Shown here: positions 60,901-64,000 of the stretch, piece by piece
How the letters are laid out: every line of letters begins with the position of its first letter
Numbering within the stretch: position 1 is the stretch's first letter
Source: Microbulbifer sp. MKSA007
GTDB lineage: Bacteria; Pseudomonadota; Gammaproteobacteria; Pseudomonadales; Cellvibrionaceae
Assembly: GCA_032615215.1 (NCBI GenBank)
Contig: CP128433.1
Coordinates: 434,001-498,000, forward strand
Length of the DNA stretch: 64,000 nt
Direction: 5' to 3'
Position numbers and translations under genes: made by a program
The notes under the pieces: model-generated
What the model was told of the DNA's origin: nothing
What the model saw: only the letters and a program-made list of their open reading frames with translations
The model's database searches: none

Positions 60901-63900
60901 TGAAGATTGGACCTTAACCGGCAACAACAACGAAGCTGAAAATTACGGTATTACTTTTAGCAACGTAGAAGAGCTTACAGCCGTTAATGCGAACCTGGTT
61001 GGTACGTCCAGTGATGATTCTTTTGAGTTGTTGTCCGATGCGGATGTCAAAGTCTATGAGATGACTTTCTCCGGCATGTCTGCTGTTAAAGGCAGTGGCG
61101 GCACTGACAGCCTGGATGCCAGCGCTTACGGCGATGGCCTGGCCCTGACAGGAATCGATAATCAGGTGACCGCTGAATCTGGCAACCTGACCTTCGATGA
61201 TATTACCAGCGCAGTAACCTCCACTTTAACTGGTACCAGCAGTGCGGATAGCTTCACGGTTAATGGTGATAACGAAGTTACCAGTTATGAGATTGCTTTC
61301 ACCGGTGTTAGTACGGTCGATGCAGGTAACGGTGCAGATAGCGTTACCGGTGCCAGCGGCGCAGATTGGACCCTGACCGGAACTAACGAAGAAGCGACCA
61401 GCAGCAGTATTACGTTTAGTGAGATCGAGGCGATCACTGTAGTGAGTGGCGACTTGGTCGGTACAACCGGTGACGATGACTTCGTACTGCAAGCCGATGC
61501 AGATGTTGAAGTCTATGACATGACCATTTCCGGAATGTCTGCAGTCGATGGCAATGGCGGAGATGACAGCTTGGATGCCAGCGCCTACGGCGATAGCCTG
61601 GCCCTGACAGGTACTGACAACCAAGTGACGGCTGAATCCGGTACTTTGACGTTTGACGGTATTGTGAGCGCGGTAACCTCGGCGCTGACCGGTAGTAGCG
61701 GTGCGGATAGCTTTGTTGTGAATGGTGACAATGCTGTAACCAGCTATGACATCGCCTTTACCAGTGTGAGCACTGTCGACGGTGACGGCGATAGTGACAG
61801 TGTTACCGGTGCTAATGGCGAAGACTGGACCCTGACCGGCACGGATTACCAAGCCACCGCCAGCGGTATGACCTTTAACCGTGTTGAGGCTCTGACTGCC
61901 ACCAACGCCGACTTGATCGGCACAACAGGTAATGATGCCTTTGTACTGCAATCTGACGCAGACGTTGCCATCTACAACATGACCGTCTCCGGCATGTCTG
62001 TTGTTGAAGGCAACGGCGGCACTGACAGCCTGGATGCCAGCGCTTACAGCGATGGCCTGGCCCTGACAGGAACCGATAATCAGGTGACCGCTGAATCTGG
62101 CAGCCTGACCTTCAACGATATTACCAGTGCCATAACCTCCGTTCTAACCGGTACCAGCAGTGCGGATAGCTTCACGGTGAATGGTGATAACGCAGTTACC
62201 AGTTATGAGATTGCCTTCACCGGTGTGAATACAGTGGATGCAGGTTCTGGCGGTGGCAGTGTTGCTGCACAGAGTGTTGTGACCTTGACCGGTACGGATA
62301 ACGAAGCCACAACCAACTCAATCGCCTTCAGTAATATCGATAGCGTGACCGGCGGCAGTCTGGAAGGCTCTGATAATACAGACACCTTTGTGGTAACCAG
62401 CAGCACCAGTGTGACTGCCAACAGCATCAGCTTCAGCGGCTTTTCCGGTGATATCGACGCTAAAGGTGGTACAGATAGCGTCACTGGTGCCGATGGAGAA
62501 GACTGGACCTTAACCGGCACTAATTACGAAGCCACGAACAATGGCATCACTTTTAGCAATGTAGAACTCCTAACCGCAGTTAATGCAAATTTGATCGGCA
62601 CGACTGGTGCGGACGCCTTTGTACTGGAGTCTGACGCCGATGTTGCCATCTACAACATGACCATTTCCGGCATGTCAGCGGTTGAAGGTAATGGCGGCAC
62701 TGACAGCTTGGATGCCAGCGCTTACAGCGATGGTTTGGCCCTAACGGGAACCGACAATCAGGTGACCGCTGAAACCGGCAACCTGACCTTCAATGATATT
62801 GCCAGCGCAGTAGCCTCCACTTTAACTGGTACCAGCGGCGCGGATAGCTTCACGGTTAATGGTGATAACGAAGTTACCAGTTATGACATTGCCTTCACCG
62901 GTGTTAGTACGGTCGATGGCGGTAACGGCACCGACAGCGTAGCGGCTCTTAGTGTTGTCACCCTCACTGGCGTAGATAACCAAGCCTCAACGAACTCGAT
63001 TTTGTTTAGCAATATCGATAGTGTCAGTGGGGGCAGTCTGCAAGCTTCCTCCGGTAATGACTCGTTTGAAGTTACCGGTGCCAATGCACTGACAGCAAAT
63101 GAAATCGCATTTAACAGCATCAGCAGCGTGGATGCGTTGGGCGGTGACGACAGCGTTACCGGTGCCGATGGAGAAGACTGGACCTTAACCGGCACTAATT
63201 ACGAAGCCACGAACAATGGCATCACTTTTAGCAATGTAGAATTCCTAACCGCAGTTAATGCAGATTTGATCGGCACGACTGGTGCAGACGCCTTTGTACT
63301 GGAGTCTGATGCCGATGTTGCCATCTACAACATGACCATCTCCGGCATGTCAGCGGTCGAAGGCAACGGTGGTACTGACAGCCTGGATGCCAGTGCTTAC
63401 AGTGCCGGCCTGGCCCTGACGGGAACCGATAATCAGGTGACCGCTGAATCTGGCAGCCTGACCTTCAACGATATTACCAGCGCCTTAACCTCTGTTCTTA
63501 CCGGTACCAGCAGTGCGGATAGCTTTACCGTTAATGGTGATAACGAAGTTACCAGTTATGAGATTGCCTTCACCGGTGTGAATACAGTGGATGCAGGTTC
63601 TGGCGGTGGCAGTGTTGCTGCACAGAGTGTTGTGACCTTGACCGGTACGGATAACGAAGCCACAACCAACTCAATCGCCTTCAGTAATATCGATACCGTG
63701 ACCGGCGGCAGTCTGGAAGGCTCTGATAATACAGACACCTTTGTGGTAACCAGCAGCACCAGTGTGACTGCCAACAGCATCAGCTTCAGCGGCTTTTCCG
63801 GTGATATCGACGCTAAAGGTGGTACGGATAGCGTTACTGGTGCCGATGGTGAAGATTGGGCTTTAACCGGCACTAATTACGAAGCCACGAATAATGGCAT

Positions 63901-64000
63901 CACTTTTAGTAATGTAGAAACCCTAGCGGCGGTCAATGCAGATCTGATCGGCACGAGTGGTAACGATGCCTTTGTACTGGAGTCTGACGCAGACGTTGCC
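57974..64000 (+). CDS. TpsA exoprotein (filamentous haemagglutinin-like), 3' end beyond the window
   Basis: Large secreted protein of the two-partner system; 2009 codons are visible and the frame is open to the window edge. A long signal peptide (SSFAYAGLFAGLISPMVHA) is followed by the TPS recognition domain, with VDQVTDLLSIDWDSFNLSEE, FLQPDSSSIVLNRIL and the NPxG-type motif VILVNPRGVLFTETATVNVG. A beta-helix-like region with Gly/Ser/Asp-rich repeats extends to about residue 660. From there on the protein is built of about 76-residue modules (LTGTSSADSFTVNGDNEV; DSVTGADGEDWTLTGTN; SDADVAIYNMTISGMSAV). Very few cysteines occur. Likely an adhesin or a contact-dependent exoprotein; the tip that would decide this is not in view. 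Confidence 0.9.
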   Translation, partial: MKAKNKKLELRKLASAIKVSSFAYAGLFAGLISPMVHAGPEGGVVTGGSGTIDVDGATTTVDQVTDLLSIDWDSFNLSEEELVQFLQPDSSSIVLNRILDQDVTTIQGAIEANGHVILVNPRGVLFTETATVNVGAITASGLDMSPEDFMNGDFAFKGESGSSGVVVNRGVINASSAVLVGKQVTNASTGLISAELVSLAAADEALLTFDADGMIGVKVTKEVMENDLGLDSAVLNEGAIEGAQVLMEASVSGDLFTAAVNNEGTVTARGIDTSGGKIRLFGSGSGVVNSGTLDASGSAGGEVVLEGDFAEHSGDISVAADSGSGGYVAVLGDEVVVSGDIDARGTSSGGEVLIGGDYQGNNEDVRNAETTTVAAESIIDASGVGDSDGGTVIVWADDTTNFGGTIFAESGEDGGDGGLVETSGKIYLNLDEDNMVVSTLSHGDGETGLWLLDPGWMEISDTCSGSNCVSTGTLESALSTSDITIQVTDAGSGSYNGDDSLEPESGDDFSNGISVASDIIWSENTLFLQSYADVSIADGVIISSGSGSLDIEAGGSFTNAGSIAVSGFNLAVGFGTGSDTTNTLGDITADTAAITGGTGTDIFILSDNDDAITIDGDNEFTLATTPSGATDPSATIEFTDIEEVDLGEGDNSIAAISNTTTILSGVDNEAKISAIDFSNISSVTGGSLEGSDSADTLEVIGGTSVTANGISFSDLSSTTIDTKDGEDTVTGADDEDWTLTGNNYEAENYGITFTNIENINVSGDADLLGTTSAESFKLLSSGDVDVNGMIFSGMNRVLGDGGGNTITGGDSLDASEYTDGLTLTDAIGKVETDSLIFKNIATASAVKLTGHSDTDTFTITGSGALDHTQSGISFSGVSTVIADSGEDTVAVIDSVSLTGTDYEATSSDINFSEIEIINYASSDGGNFSLAGSAADDNFTVVSGTELTANGISVTGFSSTIDAGGSDDTDSVTGADGEDWTLTGNNNEAENYGITFSNVEELTAVNANLVGTSSDDSFELLSDADVKVYEMTFSGMSAVKGSGGTDSLDASAYGDGLALTGIDNQVTAESGNLTFDDITSAVTSTLTGTSSADSFTVNGDNEVTSYEIAFTGVSTVDAGNGADSVTGASGADWTLTGTNEEATSSSITFSEIEAITVVSGDLVGTTGDDDFVLQADADVEVYDMTISGMSAVDGNGGDDSLDASAYGDSLALTGTDNQVTAESGTLTFDGIVSAVTSALTGSSGADSFVVNGDNAVTSYDIAFTSVSTVDGDGDSDSVTGANGEDWTLTGTDYQATASGMTFNRVEALTATNADLIGTTGNDAFVLQSDADVAIYNMTVSGMSVVEGNGGTDSLDASAYSDGLALTGTDNQVTAESGSLTFNDITSAITSVLTGTSSADSFTVNGDNAVTSYEIAFTGVNTVDAGSGGGSVAAQSVVTLTGTDNEATTNSIAFSNIDSVTGGSLEGSDNTDTFVVTSSTSVTANSISFSGFSGDIDAKGGTDSVTGADGEDWTLTGTNYEATNNGITFSNVELLTAVNANLIGTTGADAFVLESDADVAIYNMTISGMSAVEGNGGTDSLDASAYSDGLALTGTDNQVTAETGNLTFNDIASAVASTLTGTSGADSFTVNGDNEVTSYDIAFTGVSTVDGGNGTDSVAALSVVTLTGVDNQASTNSILFSNIDSVSGGSLQASSGNDSFEVTGANALTANEIAFNSISSVDALGGDDSVTGADGEDWTLTGTNYEATNNGITFSNVEFLTAVNADLIGTTGADAFVLESDADVAIYNMTISGMSAVEGNGGTDSLDASAYSAGLALTGTDNQVTAESGSLTFNDITSALTSVLTGTSSADSFTVNGDNEVTSYEIAFTGVNTVDAGSGGGSVAAQSVVTLTGTDNEATTNSIAFSNIDTVTGGSLEGSDNTDTFVVTSSTSVTANSISFSGFSGDIDAKGGTDSVTGADGEDWALTGTNYEATNNGITFSNVETLAAVNADLIGTSGNDAFVLESDADVA
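60160..64000 (+). repeat. Modular tandem repeats in tpsA (459 bp and about 676 bp units)
   Basis: The motif coding LDASAY recurs at 60410, 61115, 61574, 62033, 62711 and 63386. The spacings are 705, 459, 459, 678 and 675 bp. The DWTLTG motif recurs near 60180, 60905, 61367, 61823, 62501 and 63176, with a variant (DWALTG) near 63853. The 459-bp unit is two 76-77-residue modules (A and B). The longer unit contains an extra module C of about 73 residues (VVTLTGTDNEATTNSIAFSN and following). All spacings are multiples of three. Confidence 0.9.
62148..64000 (+). repeat. 1353-bp near-identical direct repeat in tpsA
   Basis: Bases 62148-62647 recur at 63501-64000 with an offset of exactly 1353 bp (451 codons) and few differences, several of them synonymous. 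The offset is the sum of the 678- and 675-bp units. A separate identical stretch of about 80 bases is shared between about 62488 and 63162. This points to recent duplication or gene conversion. Confidence 0.9.

Noticed and set aside
58081..63873. Several minus-strand open frames (105-241 codons) opposite tpsA, some nearly identical to each other
   Set aside because: They are antisense shadows of the tpsA repeats, rich in Ser, Pro, Val and Leu, without ribosome sites; their similarity only reflects the sense-strand repeats.
60160..64000. Regularly spaced repeats considered as a CRISPR array
   Set aside because: Units are 459-678 bp, coding, in frame and diverged in codon steps; there is no short repeat-spacer pattern.
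1..64000. tRNA, rRNA, riboswitch or replication origin
   Set aside because: No cloverleaf, rRNA segment, known riboswitch core or DnaA-box cluster was recognised by reading; a covariance-model scan was not possible here.

Overview
The window is chromosomal DNA from a marine-type gammaproteobacterium. The gene order orn - queG - nnr - tsaE - amidase - mutL - miaA - hfq - hflX - hflK - hflC - hisZ - purA is the one known from Pseudomonas and the Cellvibrionales (Microbulbifer-like bacteria). The MutL is the endonuclease type used by bacteria without MutH. A Microbulbifer-like assignment is an inference from gene order and protein style, not a database result.

Bases 1-18,300 are ordinary housekeeping DNA: RNA turnover (orn, hfq), tRNA modification (queG, tsaE, miaA), metabolite repair (nnr), cell-wall hydrolysis (an AMIN/LysM amidase and an MltB-like transglycosylase), mismatch repair (mutL), the HflX GTPase, the HflKC protease regulator, histidine and purine synthesis (hisZ, purA), a hemolysin III-like membrane protein and an aspartoacylase-family hydrolase.

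Bases 18,300-55,900 hold a complete type VI secretion system (T6SS) that looks more AT-rich than its surroundings. On the minus strand are pppA (PP2C phosphatase) and a toxin-less RHS protein. A long plus-strand run follows: a RAYT-like protein with a degenerate HUH site, an apparent TssB-TssC fusion, tagH (FHA), tssJ, tssK, tssL, tssM, tagF, a SapC-family gene, a gene of unknown function, tssA, tssB, tssC, a second tssC, tssE, tssF, tssG and clpV. A second minus-strand run carries hcp, vgrG, a conserved accessory gene and PAAR, then a class 3 lipase (candidate effector) with a secreted small partner (candidate immunity or accessory protein). ppkA (Ser/Thr kinase with a C-terminal formylglycine-generating-enzyme-like domain) closes the region. 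PppA, PpkA, FHA and TagF together form the known threonine-phosphorylation switch of T6SS.

Three genes of this locus (tagF, tssA, ppkA) are each broken by a one-base deficit in a G or C homopolymer. All three shift in the same direction, and each is restored to the expected family end by adding one base. The housekeeping genes are not affected. This may be homopolymer sequencing error, contingency-type switching or decay.

Bases 55,950-64,000 hold a two-partner secretion pair: a TpsB transporter and the first 2009 codons of a giant TpsA exoprotein that runs off the window. Its C-terminal half is made of roughly 76-residue modules duplicated in 459-bp, about 676-bp and 1353-bp periods. No tRNA, rRNA, CRISPR array or intact insertion sequence was seen.
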